Shown in pieces: positions 36,341-47,583 of a DNA stretch of 64,000 bases. A program made the translations under genes and the position numbers. The DNA comes from Lunularia cruciata (Eukaryota > Streptophyta > Marchantiopsida > Lunulariales > Lunulariaceae), in contig OX419761.1 of assembly GCA_948567375.1 (NCBI GenBank), positions 17,424,501 to 17,488,500 on the forward strand. The letters are read 5' to 3'. Positions within the stretch are counted from its first letter, which is position 1. The number at the start of each line of letters is the position of its first letter. The notes beneath the pieces were generated by a model. That model saw only the letters and a list, made by a program, of their open reading frames with translations. It had not been told where the DNA came from and ran no database searches.

Positions 36341-37361
36341 AAAATACTACTATAGGTATTATTGCTTGATTGAACTTTTTAATGTTAAGATCACATTCCT
36401 CATATAAACTTGCAATGATACTAAGAGATACATGTGCAAATGATTAAATTAAGACTAGAGATACATATATTATTTAACTTATCATAATTTGAATGTTACA
36501 TATAATTTTTAAATATGCTATAATCCCGAAAATTCAATATTCAAAATCTTTAATATTTACATAATACTTGATATTATTCATTAATTTTGACTATTTTTTT
36601 CAATGCACCACCAATATATTCCTTCAGTTAAAAAGAATAGTTTCGCATTTCTCAGATTTAAACTAAATTACGTGATTTGTTTTTTATTTCTTGAATTTCA
36701 TATAAAAATTTTCAATTACAAATCCATTACATAATCAAATTAATAGTGAATATTCAATCAATAATTCATAGTGAATATTCGGGCTATGAAACAGTTCATC
36801 GATATTCCGATCTTTAACAAAGTGAAGTTGCCGTGTATGCTGGCTGAGTTATAGTCTTCTAGGAGGAGCAAACAGCTGCAAACTGAAGTTATGAGCTCGG
36901 AGTCGCTCTATTCAACAGGGATGTGAGGGTTGCGAAGAACAACAACTGTCACCACCTAGTTTCGTTCGTAGGAAGTTAAGCTAACCAAGAGCTCTTTCGG
37001 TCGTTACGCTCGACTTTTAGCTGACCTTTTGCACTGCTCATCATAACCATTTCTAATTCTCCTTCACCACTCTCCGACCCGATTACTCGATTCTCTCTCA
37101 ATCCCCACAATCTGCTTCCAGAAATCCCTCCAAAATTCTCGATGTTTACTGAACATGGGGCAGAGAGATACCTTCATCGTCAATCCTGGGCTGAAGGAAA
37201 TTTCATAGCATGTTTTGATCTTCACTATCTGCGTTACAGAAATTCAAATTCTCCATGTCAATATACTGGGTTGAGAGTTGCTTTTGTCGGCAATTGTGAG
37301 CTGGATTGACTACACATTATACCAATATCTGGGACTTTAAGAATTCTGCGCATCAATCATG

Positions 37362-37399
37362 CTTCATCTGACTCTCCAGTGCTGGAGAGTCAGATGAAG
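37362..37399. repeat. Perfect 18 bp inverted repeat
   Basis: CTTCATCTGACTCTCCAG (37362-37379) and its exact reverse complement (37382-37399) are separated by only TG. The first in-frame ATG of the SHIPPO-like reading frame (37394-37396) sits inside the right arm, so an RNA would begin translation in a tight hairpin. Confidence 0.97.
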
Positions 37400-38245
37400 A
37401 ATCACCCAACGTTGCATAACATCTTTGAACGTCACAGAAACATCGAAATGGCGAAGACCATGGGTTCTGAAGCTTACTACGAGAACGAAAGGGGAGGTAA
37501 ACCTCCCTCGCCAATGACTTCCCCTTACAGATTTGGGGGCCAAAAGTTCGACCATCACGTTCACGGAAATAATCACAACGAACAGCAGCAATCTACGCCA
37601 CCTTCTTTCTGTCTCGGAATACGGCTTCGTCGAGCAAGAGACGATGAGAAAAAGCCTTGGAGCTTAAATAGGGATCTGGGAGCAGACCCAAGGAACTGCT
37701 TACAGTTTCCTCGAGAAGGACAGAGATACCAAAGGTGATGGACCCGGACCTGGAGAGTATTACTCTTCAGTGGGCCATCGTACAATCACGGCTTCTTCTC
37801 CAGCGTACTCAAACGGCGCGCTTGGTGTGGACCCTGTGGTTTTGGCAACCCTGCTGCTCCAGGAGGACCCATGCAAGACAGCGATTTCTGCAGGAGGCAA
37901 GGTGGTAGCGCTTCTTCGACTGGGTACAAGGCTGGGATGGGATTCTTGCGAGGCCCCGGCCCTGGGACGTACAATGCTGAGGTGAAGTCAGGTTCTCCAG
38001 CTTTCAGCATGGGGACGAGAGTTAGAAAAAATTCGGGGGATGTTCGGAGCAATTCACCGGGGTCTGGTTCGTACAAAGTGATCCAGCAATCTTCAGGACC
38101 ATCTTTCTCAACGGGTGCTAAAGTCAGGGCGCTGATTACTCAGCGGGATCTGAATCCGGGTCCTGGGGCGTACACGGAGGATACTACCACTTCGCCGACT
38201 AGAGGTCTGGCCTTCACCATGCGTGAGAGGTTCAGACAGTCTTGA
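37394..38245 (+). pseudogene. SHIPPO-repeat (ODF3/STPG-like) gene, broken
   Basis: SHIPPO repeats (PGP-x-x-Y followed by S-P-x-F/Y-S-x-G) mark proteins of motile cilia and sperm tails. Visible repeats are PPSFCLGIRLR (about 37590), GDGPGPGEYYS and SPAYSNG (37734-37815), GPGPGTYNAEV and PAFSMGTR (37953-38020), SPGSGSYKV and PSFSTGAK (38057-38125), and NPGPGAYTED (38153). These repeats lie in different frames: the first part is in one frame to about 37650, then the frame changes near 37650-37735, and changes again near 37829. A TAA lies in the second frame near 37659. Either it is a pseudogene with indels or there are short introns; no convincing splice pairs were seen. The C-terminus ends at TGA in 38243-38245. 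Confidence 0.75.
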
Positions 38246-38514
38246 AGACGTCATAGTGTCTCCCGATTTACCCCGGACATGTTCCTAATGTTTGCAGACG
38301 CTGTTCGGGTCATCTCTTTAATAACCCCGCTAGCATTCGGATTTATAATTCCTGTAAGATCCATGTAGTATAATTTGAAATTGAACTAATGAAATCTGGC
38401 CGTTATGGCAAGAACGGTTTGTTCTTGTAGAACGTCGGACAAATTTTCATAAATGGCTCGTAAATGACGTAAGTTGGAAGGACGTGCATAGAAGGCTTTC
38501 TATTGACCAAAGAC

Positions 38515-38600
38515 TCACGAAGGCGACCGTGTGAAAACAAGAAGGATGGGAAGACCCCATCAAGCCGTACAATGAAAAGAGAAAGCACCCATCATGATCC
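38515..38600 (-). mobile_element. R4 LINE tail, short copy
   Basis: The minus strand contains CTTGATGGGGTCTTCCCATCC, then CACGGTCGCC, the shared 3' end of R4 copies. The GCTTAGCCC part is absent, so this copy is heavily 5'-truncated. No clear target duplication was found. Confidence 0.7.
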
Positions 38601-39249
38601 AACTTCCAAAGCCGGAGAAATACCACAGATTTGAAGCATGGAGGGGTTGACAACCTACAGATGTAGTAGGTTCGAGAATAGAGCAATCCATGAGACTTGA
38701 AAAGTTCCTTCCAGCACGTTAGAATCGTGTACTAAAATGGTACTACTTGTGAACGCCGAGAACTTCCAAACGAAGATTGCAAACTGAAAACAAGGTCAAA
38801 AGGGATTTCGTATAAGCCAGTGCTGTCACAAACTTTGGGAGTTCTATGGACAATACATTCAGTATTCCGTACCAATCTGCCCCTGTTCTTTAAACGCACT
38901 CCACATGTTGGAGATTTTCTTGTAGACCCGCAGCACTCTGCGAGAACGGGATTACTTGCAAGATGCAGGTAAATGAGGTGACTATGTAAGGAGTAGGTGC
39001 ATGGCCAAAATAGGATTCTCGCTTTCCAGACGAAACTGGAAGTCGGAAACTATTGCTTCCAGGGATTATACAGGAAAATATCCATATTTTCTGACGATTC
39101 GAAGGGAACTGAGTGAGCTGATTATAGTTGATGCGACTAGTCTCGGAGCAGGTAACAGAGACCAATCGAGGATTCCCAAACCAAGAGAAGTAAGGAACTA
39201 CCACAGATTCCTCTTTCAGCAGGAATAACATAGCGAATCTATTTCTAGA

Positions 39250-39345
39250 TATTTGTGGCTTAGCCCTATTCTACCTATTATCCTTGTACGGCTTGATGGG
39301 GTCTTCCCATCCTTCTTGTTATCCTATGCGTGTCGCCTTTTCCTT
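39250..39345 (+). mobile_element. R4 LINE tail, short copy
   Basis: GGCTTAGCCCTATTC, then CGGCTTGATGGGGTCTTCCC and GTCGCCTTTTCC follow in the R4 order. The copy sits about 50 bp left of the place where homology with copy 1 resumes. The target duplication is not clear. Confidence 0.75.
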
Positions 39346-40473
39346 ATAGACTAGAATACCATGCCATCACCTTATGGTCGCTACCACGAGGGAGCCGACA
39401 AAAGGGAAGGGTGGAAACTGCACTCCTGACATATTAATAGGTAAGGTGGCCCGAAAGACAATCACAGCCTTGCAACATATCAATATTATACTAGAAACAA
39501 TTACACATCTTAAGCCATCAATGACCGAATTTCTTCCGCTCGTGGATGGTAGGTAACAGTCCTAACATCAACTGTAGTCTGAAGTGTAAGGAACTCGTAG
39601 ATTGCACATGTAGCAGTTTGTCCTGTGCACATTGTGTTCTTAGCTGGGGATACAATTTATCCTTCACTGTCAAGCGTTACAACAGCATAATGGGAGTGCA
39701 TATCAGGACGATATGCAGAGGGGGAATATCAACTGCATCTGCTTCCAACAAAGCATACGTATCGCTAGGCCGGAGCAAGCATCTGATCTGGTCAATGGGC
39801 AGATTACAGTTCTGGTCTGAATTACGATTTCATACAGGAAGAGTTATTTTGAATTATTTTGATGTGAGATCTCCTTCTGAAACCCGGTATAAACTTTACT
39901 TACTCCCGAATGAGTCATCCCGTATGATTGTCTGATTGTGGCCATCTTGTTTGTTTCTACCTCCAGCTTTCAGATGCTCAGTTTTTCCTGAATTCCACCC
40001 TAGAGAACATCCTTCACATCGCTTTGATGGTGAACTACTGTCCACGGTCATCTGAAGCTGGTTTCCGTGACCAGTCAGAGAAAAAGGTAATATCAGACAT
40101 TGTCGTCCAACTTTAGCAAAATTCTGAACGCAACCAGAATGGGAGTAAGCCCAGAACTTACAATAATGATAAGCCTTGTCGAACTTGAAGGACAACAGCC
40201 TACAAAAATGCAGCGTGGATAGTCTCCAGATCAAACTGATCATCTGAAGACATGTCCAACTAGTACCTCATTGACAGCGACTTATTCTTAAGTTGTCAGC
40301 TATATATCCTGATTCTTGAGCCAATTCAAGATTTCAGAAGGTTCCATTATTGAGTGACCCTGATCAATCGCTACCAACTACGTTACGAGCTCAGCAAGAC
40401 GTTTCACTATCGACTTCTGGTACATTGTAAAGATTTTACATCATATGGTTCGCAAATTCAACCGATCAAGTCA

Positions 40474-42231
40474 TCACGGAATTGAAGGTACGGGACCCGA
40501 AAACATATTGTTCGTAAGATTCAGGTAGAAAAGGTCCGGCAGATTGTTGATGGATGCTGGCACTGTACCGCTAAACATGTTGCTGGAGAGATCTAGAGAA
40601 GTAAGGGATGTGAGATTCCCAATGACTTCTGGAACAGGCCCACCTATTGAGTTTCTAGAAAGGTCCAAGTAGACAAGGTTGGAGAGGCCTTGAAGGAAAG
40701 AGGAGGGAAGTCCGCCAGTCAATCCGCAATTCCGCATGTCAAGTGAGTTTAGGGTGGCTGCAGAGGGAAAGGGATCTGAAGATAACGGTGCACTGAGTGG
40801 GTTACTGGAGATGTTAAAGCCGAAAAGAGAGGGAAGGGCGAGGAAAGAGACTGGGATCTGGCCAGTAATCTTGTTGTTGGATATGTCAAGATTGGCAAGG
40901 CTAGACAAGGAGGACAACCATGAAGGAAATGGACCGGAAAGCTTGTTGAATCCAAGCAAGAGCTGACTGAGGTTGGGATTGCTTGGAACTGTGCCATAAG
41001 GGTCGACGCTATCTAATGAATTGTTGGAGAGATCTACTGTGGAAGCTTTGGCGGCGAGGGACAGAGGGAATCCGCCTGAAAAACGATTGTTCTTAGCAAA
41101 GAAGGTAGCGACGTTGAACAGATTATTTGGCAGTGGGCCGGACAAAAAGTTGTTCTCAATGTCTAGAAACAGGCCGTTTGCCCCCGGTATATTACCAATC
41201 TCAGCCGGAAGTGATCCATAAAGCCTGTTGCCGAAGAGCTGCACGAATGAGAGAAGAGGAAGAGAACCAATCTCCTTTGGTATGTACCCCGTCAAGCGGT
41301 TGTTGGGAACGCTAAAAAAACTCAGTCGCTTGCAATTTCCAATCGTCGGAGGAATCCTCCCGGTGAGACGATTATATCCAGCGTTAAACGCACTGACTGC
41401 CGTCAATTGGCCAATCTCCATAGGAATGCTGCCGGATATTTGATTGACTTGAATGAAGAAAGTCTCCAGCATCTTCAACTTGCCGATCGAAGTGGGAATG
41501 GAACCTGTAAAGTTGTTCTGCCCAACATCTATGGTCGTCAGGGATGGAAAATTCCCCAGCCAATTAGGAAGAGCGCCATACAAACGATTGGATGGAAATT
41601 CGAGTCTCTGAAGAGATTTCAAGGTGTCTAGGCACCCTGGGAGAGTTCCAGTGAGGTCCTGATCAGAAAGTCGCAGTTCAACCAGGTTCACCAGCTTGCA
41701 GATTGCTTGAGGTATGGGTCCCGACAACTGCCCTCCAAGGATGATAAGCTCCGTGAGTTTAGTTAGCAATCCAATTTCTTGTGGTATAGGTCCTGTGTAG
41801 TTGGGAGAACTTTGTCTCAAACTAGTGAGACTGGTGAGGGACGCCCATGTCTTCGGAATTGGACCGTTGAATTGGACAGAGGTTGTAAAAAGGTACTCCA
41901 GAGCTGTGAGCTTGCCGATGGACGCCCCAACAACTCCAGTATACGCTGGATCAGGACCGATGCCTATATTACTTCGACTTCGGACATCAACGACGACGCC
42001 CCGCACTCGTCCAGCGCTAGTACAGTTCACACCCTTCCAGCTGCAACAATCTGTTCCACTAATCCAATTATCGAAAACCCCGTAACCCGGGTCAATTAAG
42101 CTACTTTTAAGTTCCAGAAGCGCACTGCTATCCCCAGCGTCACATTGACTTTGAACTCCTAGAATTGATGCGCTCAGCAAGCAGATCAACAGAACTGCTC
42201 GTGTACAAGCTTCACCCCGCTGATATGTCAT
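40474..42231 (-). CDS. Secreted LRR-only protein (LRR gene B)
   Basis: This single-exon gene of 585 residues is the duplicate of gene A. A signal peptide (about residues 10-28, LLICLLSASILGVQS) is followed by the LRRNT_2 cap with CCSWKGVNC and about twenty LRRs of the plant GxIP class. It ends at GPVPSIP without a membrane anchor or kinase. The start lies in CAACGATGAC at the same place as in gene A. The reading frame is intact, so both duplicates appear functional. The region encoding residues about 195-340 is almost identical to gene A at the DNA level. The N-terminal 120 residues carry most differences, for instance around the GRVRGV block. An apoplastic recognition or inhibitor role is possible but unproven. 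Confidence 0.93.
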   Translation of the reverse strand: MTYQRGEACTRAVLLICLLSASILGVQSQCDAGDSSALLELKSSLIDPGYGVFDNWISGTDCCSWKGVNCTSAGRVRGVVVDVRSRSNIGIGPDPAYTGVVGASIGKLTALEYLFTTSVQFNGPIPKTWASLTSLTSLRQSSPNYTGPIPQEIGLLTKLTELIILGGQLSGPIPQAICKLVNLVELRLSDQDLTGTLPGCLDTLKSLQRLEFPSNRLYGALPNWLGNFPSLTTIDVGQNNFTGSIPTSIGKLKMLETFFIQVNQISGSIPMEIGQLTAVSAFNAGYNRLTGRIPPTIGNCKRLSFFSVPNNRLTGYIPKEIGSLPLLSFVQLFGNRLYGSLPAEIGNIPGANGLFLDIENNFLSGPLPNNLFNVATFFAKNNRFSGGFPLSLAAKASTVDLSNNSLDSVDPYGTVPSNPNLSQLLLGFNKLSGPFPSWLSSLSSLANLDISNNKITGQIPVSFLALPSLFGFNISSNPLSAPLSSDPFPSAATLNSLDMRNCGLTGGLPSSFLQGLSNLVYLDLSRNSIGGPVPEVIGNLTSLTSLDLSSNMFSGTVPASINNLPDLFYLNLTNNMFSGPVPSIP

Positions 42232-43877
42232 CGTTGATATCTTTTACCAAACACAGGGGAAGCCTTGCTTCTCTTTCCGCACTCCAAATTCAAGGCGAAA
42301 GGTACGAATCTGATAACCCAGGTTCCGTATTCTAAACTTCAGTACATTGTTTCTAATCCCTGTAGACAACAGTGAACAACTATCTTCGAGCCAAAGAGTA
42401 TAAATCATTTTGCACAGTGTAGAGTACATGTGAGGTATTGTGCTGTGATACAAGTAGGAGAAGCTATGATTACATAGTTTGGGAACAGATCTGTGCCTTT
42501 AGAGGAAAAACGTCATTCTGGATTAGTTGCTCGCTACAAAATCAACAGGAGAGGAATTGAAACTTACATCGACTAGCTATAACATGGAGCGTCGATTTGT
42601 CAGTTCTGGGTGTTTAGCTCGGGCGACGGTTTAATAAGCTCTAAACCGTAAACATCCAGCTCGACTCCTGCACGCTATTTCAACCAGAATGTCACAAGAC
42701 GACGTATGTTAGTCCCTTGAATAGAGTACGTCCAGTTCTTTTACCCGCTACTTTCCCACGCTACCCAGACTTCATATATGGACCATTTTCTCATCCAACG
42801 GGTACAGAAAATCAAGGAGAAGGAGAACATGCAAACGAGAATATGCAGACAAAATGCCGACTGCGGTGTTAGTTGAGGTAACATCTAATATACATGAGGA
42901 TGCCTCCTTGAACTCCTTCCTCAGTCAGAAGCTTACGAGTGACACTGTCATGACGATGTTTACTCCAGTAGCTTAGAAGCTGAAACGCATGTAGCTTAGA
43001 AGCTGATACGCATGTTCCAGCCTACGGATAAAAACTAAGGCCAGAGAAAAGCGGAGTCCATACTACATGATACATCGTCCTAGTGCAGGCAACTTCAGCT
43101 CGACAAGGTAAATATAAACCCTGTGCTGAAGATATTTTTCCGCAATAAACACCTTCTCTACCACCAAACGTCAGCTTACGCTTGTCCCATGGTGTCTGAG
43201 GAAACAGGGTGTAAACATTTGTCCTAGCCCATTAAAGAACAGACTAAAACCCAGTACATTCCCTCCAGATCAAGGAATTGGCCTAACAGTAACACTCCCA
43301 AAGAACTTCTTCAGCTAAGGATTTTAGAAGCTCTGAAAGGCTACACTTATCGCAAGGAGAGCCCATGGAAGCTAAGAAGCAAACAATCCAATACCTTTAC
43401 TTCCGATCATTAGTTGCCCGCGGGCGGAGATGGCAATGCCAGTTCGATACCCGACCTCGAAGGGGATAATGATAATGTCATCAGCTGCTCTCTTCATATG
43501 ACTTCTGCACTCCGCGGATGCTGTTGGTAGTCTACCCTAGGTCGAACCAAAACTCCAAAAGTTGAGGAGCAGCTGGTGAACTCCAGTGGATGACTGGAAC
43601 ACATTGCTTGCGAAGAAAAGAAGCCGAGAGTGACAAGCATAGCCGTGAACGACGTTCGTAGCTATTATGACGTCGTGTCAATGGCTGACTGCCAAATACT
43701 CCTTTTCACGTTCCAAATCTTTGTAGTTTTCGACTGTGAAGGACTGTCACGTGTAACTGCAAGGGTCTACTCACGACAATTTATTGCGTTAAATTGCTTT
43801 GTGTTTTGAGGCAGTTTATGTACAGTGTACCTTGTCTGGGTACTGGTAAACAGATTTGACGGTATGATGTCAGATAC
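42232..43877. other. Upstream region of LRR gene B
   Basis: This is the presumed promoter region, matching 7937-9515. It holds a short local duplication of TAGCTTAGAAGCTGA around 42970-43005 that gene A lacks. No other gene is visible. The duplication arm ends at 43877. Confidence 0.5.
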
Positions 43878-45240
43878 TTTTTGCTTTTCACTTCTTATTA
43901 ATTACTTTTTACTCTTCATTAAACCACCATAAAAGAATTGGCCGATATTGTATTGACGTGAAATTCTGGTAAATGTATCTCTTATCAGATGGAAAGTTAA
44001 AACCGTGTTCCTCACACGTTCCCAGATCCAGCCACCGTAGATAAGAGGAGTTTATAATTTCCAAACAGAAAAATAGATAAGAAAATAACATCGTAGTGGG
44101 GTGGACTTGTAAACCCATCTTAGCCTTTGGAAACTGCTTGTAAATGAGTAACAACTCGATGAGTATTTATACAGATATCGTGGATTATGATTTACTCAAC
44201 TTTGTCCCAACAACTCTTCATAATTCAACACCGTCGTGAGAGTTTTTTACATATCTACTCTTTCTGGTGGATAGTTCTGCGTGCTGTATTTCTGTAGTGG
44301 ACTGCACATGCCTTCCGCTATGTGAACAGAGATGTCGGACTGGGACCGATACAGAAGTACTTTCACGCAGTGCAGATTATGATTCATAAGTTCCGTGCGG
44401 TCTCTGACTTCGTTTCTCAATGTGGCGAGCATGACTGTTAGCTTCAACGACCATCCATCAGCAGGACTGTACATGGGAAGTTGTGCAACCTATAAATTAC
44501 ATCGTACTGTATAAACTTTTGCTCTCTACGGATTCAGGTATTCAAGATATTACAGGAATTACAGTGTATTTAGAGTAAGCATCCTCGTTGAGAAAAGGCG
44601 ACCGCATAGGAAAAGCGAGGGATGGGAAGACCCCATCAAGCCGTACAAGGGAGAGAAAAGAAGGTAACATGAGGCTAAGCCCCAATAGAGTCGTTTTAAG
44701 TTTGACATTCTTCGATTTATTGTTTTGAGGTGGCAGTCTCGTTTCGAAGGATGCACTGCCATTGTGATCGAGTGGACTGGCAAATTATGTGTACAATATG
44801 TGCGTTTAGATCCAACATGGCGCAAGAAACTAGCACGGTTGAAAGAACATGGAAGCGATGTAATTGCATGTAATGCATGGAATATTAATGGGTGAAGAGG
44901 TTACATTGTATATTTATAGACGCATATTCCCTGTTCATCAGAAGGCATGATTTCGGAAGATACTACTTAGTACCAAATCGTTTCCAATGTTATGTTTCGC
45001 TCTTGTGCGTTGTAAGGATAATCGATGAACAATGACAAGCTATGAATGACGTAACTCTTCAGGACCAAGCATACACTGCAATTGTCAATGTTAACTTATG
45101 GTGGACAATATCTTTTGTTTAATATCTTAATTTGGAGCATAAAATCGAAATTTTACTATACACCAACTTGTTTAGTGAGAGCTAGGCTTTCAAGATTCCA
45201 ATTAGTTTTAGTGATGGTTGCAGACAGCAATAAAGAAAGG
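43878..45240. other. Intergenic DNA with one R4 tail
   Basis: No gene is recognised. The only identifiable item is a minus-strand R4 tail at 44585-44690. Open stretches of up to about 90 codons show no family features. Confidence 0.5.
44585..44690 (-). mobile_element. R4 LINE tail, short copy
   Basis: The minus strand reads TATTGGGGCTTAGCCTCATG, then TTGTACGGCTTGATGGGGTC and GCGGTCGCCTTTTC. This is the R4 3' tail in the usual order, ending at the shared GGTCGCC terminus. Confidence 0.8.
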
Positions 45241-45248
45241 GAACCGAT

Positions 45249-45440
45249 GTTTCCACACCCATTTTTTGATATTTCCACACCCGCCAAAGTCAAGAGTCTT
45301 AGATGACACCTAAAGCCAAGTTAGGGAATTAGCAAGAGTTCAACTATGGTTAAATTCTTGCTAATCTAAGACTCCCGAAACTTGGCGGGAGTTGTGGAAA
45401 TAATAAACAATGAATGTGGAAATATCAATTTTGACAATCG
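45249..45440. repeat. Foldback (inverted-repeat) element
   Basis: The left arm at about 45269-45304 (ATTTCCACACCCGCCAAAG, then GAGTCTTAGAT) pairs imperfectly with 45364-45402 (ATCTAAGACTC, then CTTGGCGGGAGTTGTGG). An inner pair, ATTAGCAAGA with TCTTGCTAAT (about 45329-45365), extends the stem. A further outer pair is formed by TGATATTTCCACA and TGTGGAAATATCA. It looks like a MITE-like foldback or a hairpin that could yield small RNAs. No transposase is nearby. Confidence 0.7.
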
Positions 45441-46085
45441 TGCTAGGGCCAACCATTAAATATGGCATCGTTAAGTAGCAAGTTTCACTTTGGCCTAGTC
45501 AAGTACGGTCTCCTTAAGGTCCGCTTATTATTAAGTATTCTTCAAGTTCTTGTTTTCAGGTCGATCATGGATGCTATGTTGATCCCTACAAGTTTCCACG
45601 ATGTCCACATTAGTGAATAGCTTCTATATATTGTTACAACAGAAAAAGCTTGGTTTGTTTGCCATGGACTATTCACCTAACTTAATAGGTCGATGGTAGC
45701 TTTTCGGTCCACTTGAGTTTTCAATTTTGTCATGAATCTTCACAATAACTATTTCCACAATCCTCTAAATTTGGTTACAGTTTATACAAACTATGGCAAG
45801 GTCAAAGAAGATATGTCAAAGATGATGATGCCGACACGGTATCCTTTGAAAATATATTATTAAAGTCTTGATAATAACTGTGTTTACAAGCGTAGTCCTG
45901 TAATCAAAACATTGCTTGAAAATGGTTGGCTAAGGTTCAAGAAACTCTTCACGATACGAGTCCACTGCAGGTCAGGCAGTAACGGTTATCAAGCTATGGT
46001 TTTCTTCATCATCTTCAAAACAATATGGGTTGAAAAGCAACATCCGAGCCAATAAGGAAAGGCCTATCTCATGCGGGTTTCAAGG
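45441..46085. other. Intergenic DNA, nothing recognised
   Basis: No gene, tRNA, or clear repeat was seen in this stretch on either strand. Confidence 0.4.
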
Positions 46086-46641
46086 TGTTGTGTATATACA
46101 CATCGTTATATAACATACATTATTGTCAACATCACACATTATAAAAGTACAACTCACACATAAGTCATATATGGATTCTAAAGTGCAACAGTAATCAATT
46201 TCGGTTATACAATTCAAATCACACTCACTTAGATCAGTACTTGATCTGCTAACAATTAAACCCTGCTAACAATTAAACCCTGCTAACAATTAAACCCAAG
46301 AGACTCTGAGGTGATGTTCTCCAACTTTCTATTCACTCTAGCCAAGAACTCAAAAGTTCAACAACAAAGAAATGAGCTCTCAGGAGCTGCATTCCCAGGG
46401 TATACTCTTGATTTTGATCTAGGTCTCATACCAATAGTTCCACGGACCACACACTCGATGACACACCCAACGGTGCGAATGATACAAGTGATGGTGGACC
46501 CCACCATGTAGTCAGTCCCCAAAATATGAAATCTGACCAATGGAAAGTAATCTATAAGTAATTACCAAAATAACTCTAACTACTATCACTGCTACTCTAC
46601 TGTATGAGCAATTTAGATGCGAAACTACAAATTGCATGACA
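46086..46641 (-). mobile_element. Solo-LTR-like copy related to the R3 LTR
   Basis: The plus strand starts TGTTGTGTATATACACATC and ends GCATGACA, giving TG...CA ends. It follows the LTR of R3 (58619-59178) across its length at about 75% by eye, including the GTGCAACA block near 46190 and the GAGCTCTCAGGAGCT-like centre. The terminal 105 bp repeat of the R3 LTR is absent at its right end. It carries three tandem 17 bp units (TGCTAACAATTAAACCC) at 46247-46297. No target duplication was found, so the ends are provisional. Confidence 0.65.
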
Positions 46642-47461
46642 TTTTATATAGTTCTAGAAGTTAACTTTACAATGTGGAGAAACTTTCAGATGGATGACGC
46701 TCACACCGTGCAGTCCAAACCTAGGATAAGAGAACATTTCTTTATAGTAAATCATCCACATCGATGAACCAATCAAGTCTTAAGGGGGGGTTAAACCTTC
46801 AGGTTGGCCCAAAGGTTGCGGTTTCCTAGTAAAAAGTCGAAATCCCATACTTATACTGTTCAAAGATTTGTCACAAGAAATGTAATCTGTTTGAAATTGA
46901 AAATTTTTGGTAGCAGGAGAATCGCTCAACCAGGAAAAGGATGGATTTTGTCAAGTGGAGACCATTCTGGAAAGATGTGATACAATGAAATATCTGTCAT
47001 GAACTGAAATTCACTCCAATATCGTTTGGAGCATCTATGTGGCAAAGGTGATAAGAAGCAACTGGTGCTCCAAAACTGTTTCTGAAATGCACAAGATCGG
47101 TTCACTCCGTGTTTTCACGAGTACTATTACATGAAGTCTCGAATAATTTTCCTTACCATAAGACTCACCTAGAGATGAAAGTCTGCTTCAACCAGGTCCC
47201 TAGAAAGATCTCCCGGAACAGCGCGCCGGGATCAGTTCACCGACGTTGTACGGTAGAAATGACGGAAGAACTAAGAAGGTGCTGCAATGTAGGTTTGTAC
47301 AGCGGATTAGAAAGCTCGGCGCGGGAATTGTAACTAAAGTATGACACTCTTGTCGTGTAGAATGACATCTCCTCACGAGTGGTATTTTCGCCCGCAATCC
47401 ATGCAACCCGGATTTAGCATCTAAGCAGTGTGAAAACATGGGAAACAAGTCTTGTATTGCT
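46642..47461. other. Intergenic DNA, nothing recognised
   Basis: No gene is supported here. A GCGCGCCGGGATC stretch near 47220 is GC-rich relative to its surroundings but shows no feature that could be named. Confidence 0.4.
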
Positions 47462-47470
47462 TTTTGAATT

Positions 47471-47574
47471 ACCGATACTATTGGGGCTTAGCCCCATTTA
47501 CCGCCTATGTCTTTCCTTGTCCGGCTTGATGGGGTCTTCCCATCCTTCTTGTTAGCACACGGTCGCCTCTCTCC
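47471..47574 (+). mobile_element. R4 LINE tail with 9 bp TSD
   Basis: This copy of about 104 bp contains TTGGGGCTTAGCCCC, CGGCTTGATGGGGTCTTCCC and ACGGTCGCC. TTTTGAATT flanks it at 47462-47470 and 47575-47583. The variable 5' start and the shared 3' end with its own target duplication are typical of LINE retrotransposition. Confidence 0.85.
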
Positions 47575-47583
47575 TTTTGAATT

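Larger units (their letters stand above)
36340..39397. other. 3 kb block present only in copy 2
   Basis: Copy 1 runs from ATATGGAAATCC to AACTGCACTCCTGAC in about 50 bp (4760-4820). In copy 2 the same landmarks are about 3.1 kb apart. The block contains the SHIPPO-repeat gene, two short R4 LINE tails and otherwise uncharacterised DNA. Both edges have AAAAxGGGA-like text, a possible microhomology. It is either an insertion into copy 2 or a deletion from copy 1. Confidence 0.75.
17395..43877. repeat. Segmental duplication, copy 2 (expanded)
   Basis: Copy 2 matches copy 1 in the same order and orientation but is interrupted twice. The first interruption is the retrotransposon stack 18323-about 32160, which replaces about 130 bp of copy 1 (near 870-1000). 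The second is a roughly 3 kb block at about 36340-39397 that holds the SHIPPO gene. Copy 1 reads straight across both places. The right end at 43877 falls directly after the GACGGTATGATGTC motif. Confidence 0.85.

Noticed and set aside
37364-37399. Intrinsic terminator from the perfect hairpin
   Set aside because: This is eukaryotic DNA and no T-run follows; the hairpin is reported as a repeat only.
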